Source of the DNA: Streptomyces phaeoluteigriseus
Lineage (GTDB): Bacteria; Actinomycetota; Actinomycetes; Streptomycetales; Streptomycetaceae
DNA length: 64,000 nucleotides
Direction: 5' to 3'
Assembly: GCF_001896135.2 (NCBI RefSeq)
Contig: NZ_MPOH02000002.1
Coordinates: forward strand, 58,818 to 122,817
The position numbers and the translations under genes were made by a program. The notes below the pieces were generated by a model, which saw only the letters and a list, made by a program, of their open reading frames with translations, had not been told where the DNA came from and made no database searches. Positions within the stretch are counted from its first letter, which is position 1. Every line of letters starts with the position of its first letter. Of the stretch, positions 1 through 9,348 are shown piece by piece.

Positions 1-56
1 CTGTCCCCTCACCACCACGCCCCCTACAACCCAGCCCCCGAGCCGGGGTAGGCCGC

Positions 57-95
57 GGGCTCCCGCCCCGCTCGGGGGACACAGGGCGGGAGCCC
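57..95. terminator. hairpin terminator downstream of the metallo-hydrolase
   Basis: A perfect 12-bp inverted repeat, GGGCTCCCGCCC (57-68) and GGGCGGGAGCCC (84-95), encloses a 15-nt loop. It lies about 110 bp beyond the stop of the minus-strand metallo-hydrolase at 207 and has no T-run, as is usual for Streptomyces terminators. The rest of 1-206 shows no gene. Confidence 0.55.
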
Positions 96-206
96 ATGCT
101 CCACCTTCCACACCCAAGCCCGATGAATCAGGCGCCGCGCGGCCTGCGGCCCGGGGTCCAGCCCCGCCCTGGCCGGAGGTTTCAGCTTCTGGGCGGCGGT
201 TCGGAA

Positions 207-994
207 TCAGGCGCGCTGCGCCCAGTCCTGGTCCAGGCGGTCGGCCAGGCCGGCGGCAGTGAAGGCGACTTCCAGCTCGTCGCGGCCTTCGGTGAAGTGG
301 GCCCAGCTGTCGTGGTGGACCGGGACGACACGGCGGGCGCCAAGAATCCGGGCGGCCTCGGCGGCCTGGGCGCTGTCCAGGACCAGCGGGTTGCCGTCGA
401 AGAGCATGGGGAAGCTGGGTGCGCCGGCGAACAGGATGGCGGTGTCCACCGGGGCGAAGCGCTCGGCGATTTCCTTGACCGCGTCGAGGGAGGCGTTGTC
501 GCCGCTGACGTAGACCGTGGGCAGACCCTCACCGGTCAGGACGAAGCCGACGACCTGGCCGGTGAACGGCTCGACCTCCGCGCGCTGGCCGGGTCCGTGG
601 ATGGCGGGAACACCGGTGACGGTGATGGTGCCGCCGCCGGGGCGCTCCAGCTCGACCGTCTCCCAGTCCGCCAGGCCCTTGGCAGTCTTCCCGAGGCGTT
701 CGCCGCCGCCGGGAGTGGTCAGGGTGAGTGGGACGTCGGCGAGCAGGGCCGGCCGGAAGTGTCGAGGTTGTCGGCGTGCTCGTCATGGGAGAGCAGCACC
801 ACGTCGACGGGGCCGAGATCGGCGGGAGTGGCGGTGGATGGGGCGGTCTTGGTGAGAGTCGGGCCGAGCGAGGGATAGTCGCCAGGACCGTCGAAGGTCG
901 GATCGGTAAGGAAGCGCAGACCGCCGTACTCGAACAGAGCGGTGGGGCCACCGAACGTGCGGACCGGGAACTGGTCGGTGTTGAGCTGGGACAT
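207..994 (-). pseudogene. MBL-fold metallo-hydrolase (UlaG/lactonase-like), frameshifted
   Basis: The protein starts MSQLNTDQFPV with GGAG 6-7 nt upstream of ATG 994. It shows the MBL metal-binding motif SHDEHADNLD at residues 69-78 and later GAPSFPMLFDGNPL and VPVHHDSWAHF, typical of UlaG-like lactonases that hydrolyse small ring substrates in the cytoplasm. The reading frame breaks near 747-752, where GGGCCC appears to have become GGCCC. Restoring one base gives a continuous protein of about 262 aa, the normal family length. The gene is divergent from a CGNR-type regulator that may control it. I think the break is a sequence error, but as given the gene is interrupted. The substrate cannot be inferred. 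Confidence 0.8.
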
Positions 995-1040
995 CACATC
1001 TCCGCTTCTCACGAAAAACATCTTCATTAAACGTGAGGAC

Positions 1041-1070
1041 AGGCTAGGCGGGCATCACGGAAAATTGCAA
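1041..1070 (-). promoter_or_regulatory. possible -35/-10 of the metallo-hydrolase
   Basis: On the minus strand TTGCAA (1065-1070) and TAGCCT (1041-1046) are separated by 18 nt, and the ATG follows about 47 nt later. This is the only promoter-like pair seen in the 84-bp divergent gap. It is weak evidence by eye. Confidence 0.25.
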
Positions 1071-1078
1071 GCGCTACC

Positions 1079-1696
1079 ATGAGAGGTATGGGCGACACCC
1101 TGACCACCGACACAGCGCAGACCGCTCTGCCCCCCGCTCCGGGAGCCGATCGGTACCGTTCCCTGGAATTCGCCGACACCGCCGCGGCCCTGCCCGCCGG
1201 CCAGAGCTACGACCTGCTTGCCGCCCCGGAATCCGCCATGCGCTGGCTCGCTGCCCACGGCCTGACCACCCCGGACGTGCAGCTGTACGAGGTGTGCGCA
1301 CAGCGGATGCGTACGCTGCGCGCCCACGTACGCGCCCTGTTCGCCGCCCGCGTCGACGCCACCACCCCGCCCGAGGAATCCCTGCACGCGGTGAACGAGG
1401 CACTCACTGCCGTACCCACCGCACCCCTCCTCGCCTGGGACGAGGCCCAGGGGCTGCGCCGCATCCAGGCACATCCCACCGACCGGGCCGTCAGCCACGC
1501 ACTGGCGGCCCTCGCCGCCGACGCCGCCGATCTGCTCACCGGTCCCGACGCCGGCATCCTCGCCGCCTGCGGCTCCGCACCCTGCGACCGGTTCCTTCTG
1601 CGCACCCACGGTCGGCGCCACTGGTGCTCCACCCGCTGCGGCGACCGCGCCCGTGCCGCCCGCGCCTACGCCCGGCGCAGCGGCGCCCCGGGCTGA
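1079..1696 (+). CDS. CGNR zinc-finger / ABATE-domain transcriptional regulator
   Basis: The 205-aa protein has an N-terminal ABATE-like stress-sensing region (about residues 25-155) and a C-terminal zinc finger with Cys164, Cys169, Cys183 and Cys187. The finger ends in CGDRARAARAYARR, the diagnostic CGNR-box variant (CGDR here). Such proteins are predicted DNA-binding regulators in actinobacteria. It is transcribed divergently from the MBL hydrolase with 84 bp between starts, which suggests local control. Start choice is uncertain: ATG 1079 lacks a clear ribosome site and ATG 1088 follows GAGAGG too closely. The target and signal are unknown. Confidence 0.85.
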   Translation: MRGMGDTLTTDTAQTALPPAPGADRYRSLEFADTAAALPAGQSYDLLAAPESAMRWLAAHGLTTPDVQLYEVCAQRMRTLRAHVRALFAARVDATTPPEESLHAVNEALTAVPTAPLLAWDEAQGLRRIQAHPTDRAVSHALAALAADAADLLTGPDAGILAACGSAPCDRFLLRTHGRRHWCSTRCGDRARAARAYARRSGAPG

Positions 1697-2543
1697 CGCA
1701 CCACCGGTGCACGTAGCAGTCACACCCAGGGATGAGCATGGTGGCCCCAGGCACAGAGATGTGCAGCATCGGGCGGCCGACGCCCTGCCGACGTCGGCCT
1801 GGGCGAGCAGTTGGACTCCACCTGGCCGGATCTGCACCAGAGTCCGACCAAGCGCAGCAGAAGCCGTTGAACAACCACTCACGAAACCCTCGCGTGAGTC
1901 ACCCCAACTTGCGTCGTTCTTACAACGACTTGAGCGTGGAACTCGCATCCAGGTCGCGCTGCAACGAGAGATAAAACTGGTACGCGGCGGGGCGGACTTG
2001 ACTCACACACATCGCGGATCCTGAGTAGGGACGCCGTTGAATTGAGCGAGAGAGGATCCCGCCAGTTACTGAAGGTCCATCAGGGCACGGACCCGGGCGG
2101 CCAGAAGGTGCTGCCATGTGAGGGATCTGCGCGCTGCCCTGGTCGCCGGACTGATCCACCTGGCCTGAGGCCGGGCGCCGCCGCACTCGGGCGTAGGGAT
2201 TTCGGACAGGGGACCGAACGTGACCGTGAACAGCATGCCGGGACCGTGCGTGGGACGTACCGGTGACAACCCCACAACGGCCCCTCGGGAAAGCGGTCCA
2301 CCGCTTCGGGCCCGGCGCTGCCGGGAGCGCCCACGGCCGGGAACCGGTATTACCGCCGTGGCCTCTTAATGGGTGGAGCGAGCTGAACGCCTGTGGCTCT
2401 CACGGAAGTTCGATCAACCGACCAGTTCAACCGACCATTGATCCCCACCCGGTCCCGTCCGCTGGGCCGAACCACGCAGCCCGTGCGTGCTCCGTCCGGA
2501 CGGGGACCACGGGCGCCAGCATCCCGAGGAGAAGAAGGAGACC
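1697..2543. other. 847-bp gap without a recognisable gene
   Basis: No frame combines a plausible start, codon bias and known motif. The last 200 bp presumably hold the promoter of the FHA-kinase pair. I see no RNA gene or strong hairpin. Confidence 0.5.
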
Positions 2544-3341
2544 ATGAGCGGCGTACTGGTCCACCTACCGTCGGAGGAGAGGACGGAGATCACGCCCGCC
2601 TCGGAGCCGGTGAGCCTCCGGCTCGGTCCGGGGGACGTCGCCCGCTTCGGGCGCGGCTCCGCGTCCGTCCCCGTCGATCTACGGCTGGCATGTCCGGCGG
2701 TCTCCCGGCTCGCGGGAGAGATCCGGGTGACGGAGGACCACTGGCAGTTGAGCAACCTCAGTACGTCCCAGACCTACCTGGTGGAGAACCCGGAGGGAGC
2801 GGGGGAATACTTCAGGGTCCCGCCCCGCAGGGCCGGAGCGCCCGTGCCCTTCGAGTTCGCCCGCGTCGTCCTGCCGGCCCGGGGTGCCGCCGTCAGCTTC
2901 CAGGTGTTCGCCCCCGACCACGCGTACCTCGGGACGAGCGGCATGGCCGACTTGGCGGGCACCGGGACGCTCGCCGGGTTCTCCCTGGACGAAACCTCCA
3001 CCTACTTCCTCGTCCTGGTCGCACTGTGCGAGCCGAGGCTGCGCGACGAGTCCACGGTGGCGGTGGCGACCACCCCCCAGATCGTCGAGCGGCTGCGGAG
3101 CCGGCCGGGCTGCGAACGGCTGACCGCCCGGGCGGTCAGCTCCCACATCGACTATCTGGCGGACGAGAAGCTGCGGATCACCGCCCCCGTGACCGGGCCG
3201 GGTCAGGGCGTGCGACGCAACGGCAAGCGGGAGGCGGTGGCGGGACTCGCCCTGCGTTTCGGGCTGGTGCGCGAGGAGCACCTGGGTCTCCTACCGCCGA
3301 GAAGACCCGCCTTCCACCGGCCGGGGGTGGCGGGAGCGTGA
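2544..3341 (+). CDS. FHA-domain protein paired with a Ser/Thr kinase
   Basis: The 265-aa protein starts at ATG 2544 behind GAAGGAG. Residues 22-105 have the FHA outline: SLRLGPGDVARFGRG (GR at 36-37), then VSR at 53-55 and a later Asn-rich loop (LSNLSTSQTYLV). FHA domains bind phosphothreonine, so this is probably a substrate or scaffold of the kinase encoded immediately downstream. The C-terminal half (about residues 150-250) is helical and of unknown type. Its TGA overlaps the kinase GTG in a GTGA tetranucleotide, so the two are translationally coupled. The His after the SR motif that many FHA domains have is not evident, so phosphopeptide binding is inferred rather than shown. Confidence 0.8.
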   Translation: MSGVLVHLPSEERTEITPASEPVSLRLGPGDVARFGRGSASVPVDLRLACPAVSRLAGEIRVTEDHWQLSNLSTSQTYLVENPEGAGEYFRVPPRRAGAPVPFEFARVVLPARGAAVSFQVFAPDHAYLGTSGMADLAGTGTLAGFSLDETSTYFLVLVALCEPRLRDESTVAVATTPQIVERLRSRPGCERLTARAVSSHIDYLADEKLRITAPVTGPGQGVRRNGKREAVAGLALRFGLVREEHLGLLPPRRPAFHRPGVAGA

Positions 3342-4963
3342 GCAGCGGATCCGTGGAGGTGGTCCCGGCCGGCTACCGGGTCGGCGAGTGGCAGGTCACC
3401 GACCTGATCGGGGCCGGTGGATGGGGGACTGTGTACGCGGCCAGGCGTGCGGACTTTCCGGGCGGCGAGGGTTACGGCCACGTGAACGGGGACGAGGACG
3501 GCCACGGGCACGGCCACGGGCACGGCCACGGCCACGGCCACGGCCACGGCCACGTGAACGGGGATGACGGCGGGTCGGCCGCCGACGGGGAGGCGGCTCC
3601 GACGGACGTCGCCCTCAAGTTCCTGCCCACTGCCGGGCTCGCGCCGCGTCAGGCGCGTGGACTGGTGGAGACCGCCCGGCGCGAGACCGAACTCAGCCGG
3701 CGCACCCGGCATCCCCGGCTGATCCGGTTGTTCGACTCCATCACGCTGGGCGAGTCCGCCGGGCCGGCCTTCGACGGGGCCGTGGTGCTCGTGATGGAGC
3801 GGGCCGAACGAAGCCTGCGCGAACGCCTGGAGGCTGCGTCCCCCACCGGTCGGACCGTCCCCTCGTCGTCCGACGCGCGGTCCTCCACCCCGTCCGGGGA
3901 GGAGCCGCTGTCGGTGCGCGAGGGAGCGCGGCTGCTCACCGAAGTCTGTGAAGGGCTGGCGCACCTGCACGGGTTGGGCTGGGTGCACGGGGACCTCAAA
4001 CCCGACAACGTCCTGATCATGGCGGACGGATCGGTACGGCTGGCGGATTTCGGCCTCTCGGTGGAGCTGACCGGCACCCATGCCTACATCCCTCCCCTGG
4101 GCACCCCCGACTACCTGCCGCCGGAACGCTGGCAGGCGTCGCTGGGCGAACGGGGCGTGCAGGTGCGGCAGAGCACCGACATCTGGGCGCTGGGCGTGAT
4201 GATCCACCAGGTCTTCACCGGAGGCGTCTCGCCGTTTCCGGGGGCCACGCCGGCGGCCCGTGGAGCTGCCGCACAGGAGTACGCCGACGGACGCGCCCCG
4301 CTGCGGATGGATCTGCGCGTGCCTCCCTTCTGGCGCGATCTGGCGGCCGACTGCCTCAGTCCGGCCCACACCGACCGCGCCGCGCACACCGTCGAGAGCC
4401 TGCTGGGTCGCATCCGGGCGGAGGGAGAGCGGTCCTCGACGCCCTCGGGAGATCGGCGCAGACGCACGGTCCTGGCAGCTTCCACGCTGGCAATGGCGAT
4501 GGCGATGGCGGTGGCGGTGGCGGCGAGCAGTCTGGGCGCCGTCGGGTGGCTCCAGTTCGGCGACGACCGGTCACCGGGCAACGGCGCCGCGTCCGGGCAG
4601 GACGGGCCGGGGCCGAGCATCGTGTCGAACGCCCGCATCAAGGTGTACAACGCCGAGCGGTCGTGTGACCGGCTCGACGAGCGGGACAGTCTGTGCAGCC
4701 TCGGACTCGCGATCGACCCCTTGCTGCCGTACGACATCGACAACGTCGTGCGGACCAGGGTGTGGGAGGGTGACGTGCTGACCGCCGACTGCCAGCTCCC
4801 TCGGGGGGTGCCGGTCGCCGACGAGGCGGGCACGCTCTCGTTTCGGTGGTACAGGGTGCGTCTCACGGCGGAGAAGGGCCGGACCACGGCCTGGCTGCCG
4901 GCCGTGCGGACGAAGGATCGCCCCGCACTCGCTGAGTGTCCGGCCCGGCCCTCTCCTGGCTGA
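3338..4963 (+). CDS. membrane serine/threonine protein kinase with a Gly-His repeat insert
   Basis: A 541-aa PknB-like kinase starting at GTG 3338. It has the glycine loop GAGGWGTVY (25-33), the invariant Lys94 in VALK, the catalytic loop VHGDLKPDN (HGD rather than HRD, Asp219), DFG near 237 and a PPERW segment in place of APE. A single transmembrane helix follows at about 376-400, then an outside domain of about 135 residues with two cysteines. Topology is therefore cytoplasmic kinase and extracytoplasmic sensor. Between the glycine loop and the VALK lysine sits an insertion with nine Gly-His dipeptides. The gene overlaps the FHA gene by 4 bp and ends 6 bp from the convergent M23 gene. The family phosphorylates Thr on FHA partners; the signal sensed is unknown. 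Confidence 0.93.
   Translation: MSSGSVEVVPAGYRVGEWQVTDLIGAGGWGTVYAARRADFPGGEGYGHVNGDEDGHGHGHGHGHGHGHGHGHVNGDDGGSAADGEAAPTDVALKFLPTAGLAPRQARGLVETARRETELSRRTRHPRLIRLFDSITLGESAGPAFDGAVVLVMERAERSLRERLEAASPTGRTVPSSSDARSSTPSGEEPLSVREGARLLTEVCEGLAHLHGLGWVHGDLKPDNVLIMADGSVRLADFGLSVELTGTHAYIPPLGTPDYLPPERWQASLGERGVQVRQSTDIWALGVMIHQVFTGGVSPFPGATPAARGAAAQEYADGRAPLRMDLRVPPFWRDLAADCLSPAHTDRAAHTVESLLGRIRAEGERSSTPSGDRRRRTVLAASTLAMAMAMAVAVAASSLGAVGWLQFGDDRSPGNGAASGQDGPGPSIVSNARIKVYNAERSCDRLDERDSLCSLGLAIDPLLPYDIDNVVRTRVWEGDVLTADCQLPRGVPVADEAGTLSFRWYRVRLTAEKGRTTAWLPAVRTKDRPALAECPARPSPG
3500..3553 (+). repeat. 9 x 6-bp repeat encoding (Gly-His)9
   Basis: Nine tandem hexamers, GGCCAC or GGGCAC, encode residues 55-72 of the kinase. 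The repeat is in frame and flanked on both sides by a short His-Val-Asn-Gly-Asp type sequence, itself repeated. It is prone to slippage in units of two residues. Confidence 0.95.
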
Positions 4964-4969
4964 CCTCGG

Positions 4970-5899
4970 TCAGCACAGCCGGATGTCGCGCCCGTCGTTG
5001 TCCTTCGCCTCGTCGTTCCCCCACCGCTGGAGGTAGTACGCGGAGACGTACGCGCGGCCCGAGCCGCCCGGTGCCACCTCGTCGAGGTCGGTGAGCAGCC
5101 ACCAGTGGTTGAAGGAGTTCCCCACGCGGACCTCGTCGCCCAGCTTCTTGCACAGGACGTAGTTGGTGCCCTTGAGCAGCTTGCCCTGGACCGCGCAGCG
5201 GGGGCTGGTGTCGCCGACGCAGTCGACCGCCGCGTAACCGGGGGCGTCGGCGAAGGTGTCCACCCAGAACCGCTCCGGAGTGGTACCGCCGCCGCAGGCG
5301 TTGGTGCTGGTCACGTGCGGAAACTGGCCGGAGGGGGAAAGCCGGTACTCGGTGCCCTGGAGCACCGGGTACACCATCTCGTCCGTCTCGCCGTCGTTGT
5401 CGCCGTTGGTGTCGTACAGCTGCTCGTAGTGCAGGTGCGCCGAGGTGGTCCCGACGAGTCCGAGCCTGCCGAGCGGGGCACCCGAGGAGACCTGTTGGCC
5501 CAGACGCACGTCGATGCGGTCCATGTGCAGGTACACCGAGAACCAGCCGCCTCCGTGGTTGATCTCCAGGCCGCCGGGCTCGAACAGCTCGGTGACCGTG
5601 CCGGCGGCCGAGGCGACGACCGAAGCGCCGAGCGTCTGCCCGCCGACGCGGAACATGTCGAGCTTCTTGTCGTCGGGTGCGTGTCCCTCGTACGTCTGCA
5701 ACTGCCAGGTCTCACCGCAGGCGAAGGGCAGCCGGAAGTCGGGCCGGGCAGCCGCGGTCACCTGCGTCGGCGCGGCGGCCGCCGGGGCCGCCCCGGCAGC
5801 CGTCCACAACCCGAACACCGCGAGGACGGCCGCGACGGCGAGGACGAACGGCTGTGGCAGCGCTGCCCCGAAGGCGTGTCTGCTGCGTAATGTGCTCAT
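4970..5899 (-). CDS. secreted M23 (LasA-type) peptidase with C-terminal SH3-like region
   Basis: The 309-aa precursor starts at ATG 5899 after GGAAGGA. Residues 15-45 form an export signal ending in an Ala-rich cleavage region. The M23 zinc site is visible: His73 and Asp81 (GHAPDDKKLD), His125 (YLHMD) and His155/His157 (SAHLHYEQ). Family members are zinc endopeptidases of peptidoglycan cross-bridges or of short surface peptides, acting outside the cell. The C-terminal 100 residues contain Cys pairs and an SH3-like stretch that may bind the wall. It is co-directional with the small secreted protein upstream (stop 6041), and its stop lies 6 bp from that of the convergent kinase. Confidence 0.88.
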   Translation of the reverse strand: MSTLRSRHAFGAALPQPFVLAVAAVLAVFGLWTAAGAAPAAAAPTQVTAAARPDFRLPFACGETWQLQTYEGHAPDDKKLDMFRVGGQTLGASVVASAAGTVTELFEPGGLEINHGGGWFSVYLHMDRIDVRLGQQVSSGAPLGRLGLVGTTSAHLHYEQLYDTNGDNDGETDEMVYPVLQGTEYRLSPSGQFPHVTSTNACGGGTTPERFWVDTFADAPGYAAVDCVGDTSPRCAVQGKLLKGTNYVLCKKLGDEVRVGNSFNHWWLLTDLDEVAPGGSGRAYVSAYYLQRWGNDEAKDNDGRDIRLC

Positions 5900-6040
5900 G
5901 GAATCCTTCCTGGCCCACCCGACCCGATGCCGGGCGGTCGTTTCGTACGGTGTTCCGGCCGGGCCAGGGCCGCCGGACCGGGCCAGGCCCGGACGACCCT
6001 GGGCGTCAGCGCTGCCGGGCGGGGCCGTGGGGCGCCCCCG

Positions 6041-6463
6041 TCAGCAACGCCGCAGGCCGTACTTGCTCGGGTCGGCGTCGAACCAGCTGGGGGTGAACAC
6101 CCAGTCGGCCGGCACGTAGCCTTCCCGCCCGTCGCTGCTCCAGTCGGGCACCGTGCGGTACCAGGTCGTGTTGCCGCCGCCGTGCAGTCCGCCCGGCGAC
6201 CAGCAGGTGAAGTAGCTGAACGTCGACTGCAGCAGACCGGTGATGGGGCTTTCGTGGAACGGCTCCACCCGGGTCGGCGCCGATCCGCTGTTCCCGCACC
6301 ACAGCCGACCGTCGTGAGCGCGCACCCCGCACTCGGCCGCCGCCGACGTCGTCGTCGCCGGTGCGGACGTCGCCGCCCGTGCCGAGGGAGCGACCAGGAC
6401 TCCGGCCAGTGCGGTGGTCAGCGTGATGGATGCCGCAGCTGCTGTGACGTGTTTCCCGATCAT
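6041..6463 (-). CDS. small secreted SH3-like protein
   Basis: A 140-aa precursor starting at ATG 6463 with GGAAGAA just upstream. Residues 1-33 form a signal peptide with an ARA-A cleavage site. The mature part opens with CGVRAHDGRLWCGN, a pattern seen in short Streptomyces exported proteins with an SH3-like fold, and ends in a Cys (LRRC). It lies 141 bp upstream of the M23 peptidase on the same strand and could share its wall substrate. No catalytic residues are recognised, so its function is unknown beyond export. Confidence 0.72.
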   Translation of the reverse strand: MIGKHVTAAAASITLTTALAGVLVAPSARAATSAPATTTSAAAECGVRAHDGRLWCGNSGSAPTRVEPFHESPITGLLQSTFSYFTCWSPGGLHGGGNTTWYRTVPDWSSDGREGYVPADWVFTPSWFDADPSKYGLRRC

Positions 6464-7368
6464 GGTTTCTTCCTTCGTCGTGTACGGGTGTTTTCCGGGT
6501 GGGCACGCGGTGGCCGGATGTCCGTCCGGCACTCGACGGGAGGCGGGCACAAGTTGACGCCGATTCAGGCGATGACGGCGGAGCAGCCGCCTCCCCCTCC
6601 GCCACCCGCGGCCGGGCAGACCGCGGCGTAGGCCGTCACCAGGGCCGTTACCGAGGGCGCCCGTGCCGACGCCGCGGGGTGGCGGCGTGGCTGCAACCCG
6701 CCGCCGCGAGCGGCGACAGCACCGCGGACGCGAGAGGCAGGCCACCGCGCAGGACGTGGTCGAGTGGACGTGGACCCACGAGTGTTCCCCCAAAGACTCC
6801 GGCCGCGTTTCGCGCGCTGTGGGATCGCTGTCACCGGTTCCTCGCCGCCGTGACCGGACCGGTGCCTGGAAGGTATCCGTGGGAACGCGGAGGGCGGCAT
6901 CCGGAAGATTCCGGAGTGACACGCGAGCCCGGCGACCCCCGGAAGCCAGAGATGCGGGGCGGATGCCGGTCCGATCGGTGAGCGGTCCGTCAGGCCGGGA
7001 GCAGTCCCGGTGCCCGGCGGCGCAGGGCCACCGTCACCATCTGGAGCAGGGCGATGAGGCTGGCGATCCTGCCGGGCAGGTCCAGGCGTGGGGCGCGGCC
7101 GAGGGGCCGGACGCAGCGAACCACGCTGCGGGGGGCGGCGAAGGCGACGGCACCGACGCTGGGGATGAGTCCGCGAGACCCGGCTGAGCATCTACGACGT
7201 CGCGGACGCGCTCCGCTCCTGGCGGATCTGAGGGGCTTTCCCGTATCCGTAGCGGTAACCGGAGTTGGGCGTGGTCGCCGGCAGCTCTGGACGCCGTCGA
7301 GACCCCGGGCACCCGACTGTGAAGGGCCGACAGGACCTGACTCCCCTTGCGGGGCCGTCGAGGAACGA
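6464..7368. other. 905-bp gap; gene scraps only
   Basis: No intact gene is supported. On the minus strand one frame ends at 6565 with VTALVTAYAAVCPAAG, a run of Gly and CSAVIA. Another frame just upstream reads like a lipoprotein signal (LASAVLSPLAAAGC). Near 7000-7150 a minus frame ends RIASLIALLQMVTVALRRRAPGLLP. On the plus strand a frame closed by a TGA near 7231 ends SIYDVADALRSWRI but has no start. These look like pieces of decayed or frameshifted genes. Confidence 0.4.
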
Positions 7369-8043
7369 TCAGGTGGTCGCGGCGACGCCGATGCCGATGG
7401 CGATGAACAGCCAGCCGGTGGTCAGCTCCCAGCGGTGGCGGATCTTCGGGCGGGCCAGGAGGGCGCCCAGTCGTGCGGCGACGGTGACGAGGGCGAACCA
7501 GTAGACGATGCCGATGAGGACGTCGAGGATGCCGAGGAAGAAGATCTGCCGGGTCATGGAGCCGCCGCCGTCGACGAACTGGGGCAGGATGCTGAGGAAG
7601 AACAGTGCCGCCTTGGGGTTGAGCACGTTGGTGAGGAACCCCTGGGTGAAGCCGGCTCGCCACCGGTGCGGTTCCGGTTCGCCCCGGGGTGTGGGGTGCG
7701 GTGGCGGACCGTCCTGGGGGTCGGTGGCCGTCTCCCGTCCGTGACGCCGCTCGCGGGCGGACCGCCGGGTCGTCAGGACCGCCCGCACCCCCAGGTAGAC
7801 CAGGTAGGCGGCGCCCAGGAGCTTGATGGCGTCGTAGACCAGGGGAGACCGGGCGGCGATCACCGACAGGCCGGCTGCGGCGGCGAGCATGTGCACGCAC
7901 AGCCCGGCCTGCGCGCCGAGCGCCGCAGCCCGTCCTTTTGCCGGGTGCTCGGCCGCCGACCTCACCACCACGAGGAAGTCCGGCCCGGGTACCACGTACG
8001 CCACCAGGACGACGCCGAGAAAGCCGACGAGGTCGACCGACAT
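7369..8043 (-). CDS. LysE/RhtB-family amino-acid exporter
   Basis: The 224-aa integral membrane protein starts at ATG 8043 after GGAG. It has the family signature near the N-terminus, VVPGPDFLVVVRSA, about five to six hydrophobic helices, a hydrophilic charged loop at residues 92-128 and the second-half motif GFLTNVLNPKAALFFLSILPQF. LysE/RhtB proteins export amino acids or small metabolites using the proton gradient. Neighbouring sequence on both sides is not clearly coding, so there is no operon context and the substrate cannot be assigned. Confidence 0.93.
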   Translation of the reverse strand: MSVDLVGFLGVVLVAYVVPGPDFLVVVRSAAEHPAKGRAAALGAQAGLCVHMLAAAAGLSVIAARSPLVYDAIKLLGAAYLVYLGVRAVLTTRRSARERRHGRETATDPQDGPPPHPTPRGEPEPHRWRAGFTQGFLTNVLNPKAALFFLSILPQFVDGGGSMTRQIFFLGILDVLIGIVYWFALVTVAARLGALLARPKIRHRWELTTGWLFIAIGIGVAATT

Positions 8044-8827
8044 CCGCTCTCCGTTCGTCGGGCCCGTCGGCCGGTACGCCGCCGGGGGTTGGTCCGGGAG
8101 CCGAAGCGTCCCCGGCCCCTGTCAGGCTGCTGGGGTCCGGGGTCCGCATGCCGCCCACCGAGGCGACGGCCTCGTCGCGCGTGTCGAGGCCGCGGTCGAA
8201 CTGCTCGGGAGTCACGGCCAGCGGGGGGCGCGATCTTGGCCTCCTCGTGGTGGGGCCGGCCGTCTTCGGCAGCAGACCGCGCCGGAAGGGTCGGCGTCGC
8301 ACACCTGACGGGCCTCGCCCGGACGGTCGAAGGGCAGGCCCAGGCCGGACCCCGGCCGCGCGAGGCGGGGAGTCCGTACCGGCGGGCGGTCCGGGCGGCG
8401 GGGCTCCGCTCCCAAACTCGCCCAGGGCGGCGCTCCTAGCCTCCAGCGCGGCGTCGGAACAGAACAGCTCCAGCAGCCGGGCGGCGATGACGAACGCCCG
8501 GTTCAAGCCGGTCGCAGCCGCGGAATGTGCCGTTGTGCTGGTGCGCGCGGGCACCGCGCCACTCGATCCCCGGGGCGTCCTACGGTGACTCTCCGGCGAT
8601 CGGCGCGATGCTCACGCTTTCCAGCGCGCCCCTGGCCGGCCGCTCGGCAAGCCCGCTGCGGCGGTCAGGGGCTGTCGCCGGAATAGCGAAAGCGGCACGT
8701 CACACCCGGGGCGGGTGTGCGGGGTGCGCCGGCAAGGCGGTCGAAGGCTGGTGAAGCCCAGCTCTGGCCAGCCGGCTTCCCCCTTCGCCGCGTGCTGCTG
8801 GTTTCCAGCGCCTCCCGAGCAGGGGGC
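8044..8827. other. gap with a possible decayed minus-strand gene
   Basis: Between about 8090 and 8554 the minus strand shows coding-like pieces in different frames: RAFVIAARLLELFCSDAALE, then HHEEAKIAP, then PLAVTPEQFDRGLDTRDEAVAS. The last switch falls at a run of six C. Together they could be one gene of about 150 residues with frameshifts, but I do not recognise its family. Nothing is seen at 8560-8827. Confidence 0.3.
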
Positions 8828-9046
8828 TCAGTCGCCCTGGGGCGTGGTCTTCGATTCGTCGCGAGTGCGGGACCGTTCCGACTCGTTCTCTTCGTCGGCC
8901 AGGTCGGCCTGGTCCGGGGCGCCACTGCTCCACGCGACGGGCGGTGTCGGCGCCGTGATCGTCTGCGGTTCGTCGGAACCCGGGCGGACGCTCGGCTGGG
9001 ATCCCGGTGTGTGGGACGTCTGCGCTTCGTCATTGGAGTTCGTCAT
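8828..9046 (-). CDS. small hydrophilic hypothetical protein
   Basis: A 72-aa frame (MTNSNDEAQTSHTPGSQP...) is acidic, rich in Ser, Thr, Pro, Asp and Glu, and lacks hydrophobic segments, like many short disordered Streptomyces proteins. It could be a real free-standing gene. The ribosome site is weak (GGGA 11 nt before ATG 9046) and no homologous family is recognised. Confidence 0.4.
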   Translation of the reverse strand: MTNSNDEAQTSHTPGSQPSVRPGSDEPQTITAPTPPVAWSSGAPDQADLADEENESERSRTRDESKTTPQGD

Positions 9047-9348
9047 GGGGTGCGTGTTCCCGTCGTTCTCATTCGAATGCCCTGATCAAGCAACTGATCT
9101 TCCCGATGAACGCGCGGTTGTGGCGGCGGACGAGGCCCGGGCAGAGCGGTGACGGGGGTGGTGAGCGGCCTACGGACAGCAGGCCGACTCGGGGATGACT
9201 GCGAGACCACCCCGCACAGCCCGACGCGCAGCAGGAACAACCCGCCCCGGGGCCGACCGTGCCAGTGCCCCACCATTCGGCCACCAGGCTGCCCGATCGG
9301 GTGGGCCGTAGCGGTCCCGCCGGTCACGTACTGGACGGCCTCTATGGC
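9047..9348. other. 302-bp gap, nothing recognised
   Basis: Overlapping frames on both strands are Arg/Pro-rich and typical of non-coding high-GC sequence. No motif or hairpin stands out. Confidence 0.4.

Noticed and set aside
2393..3337. Upstream extension of the kinase frame through the FHA gene
   Set aside because: The extension is Arg/Gly-rich and out of frame with the FHA protein; the GTG at 3338 in the GTGA overlap is the better start.
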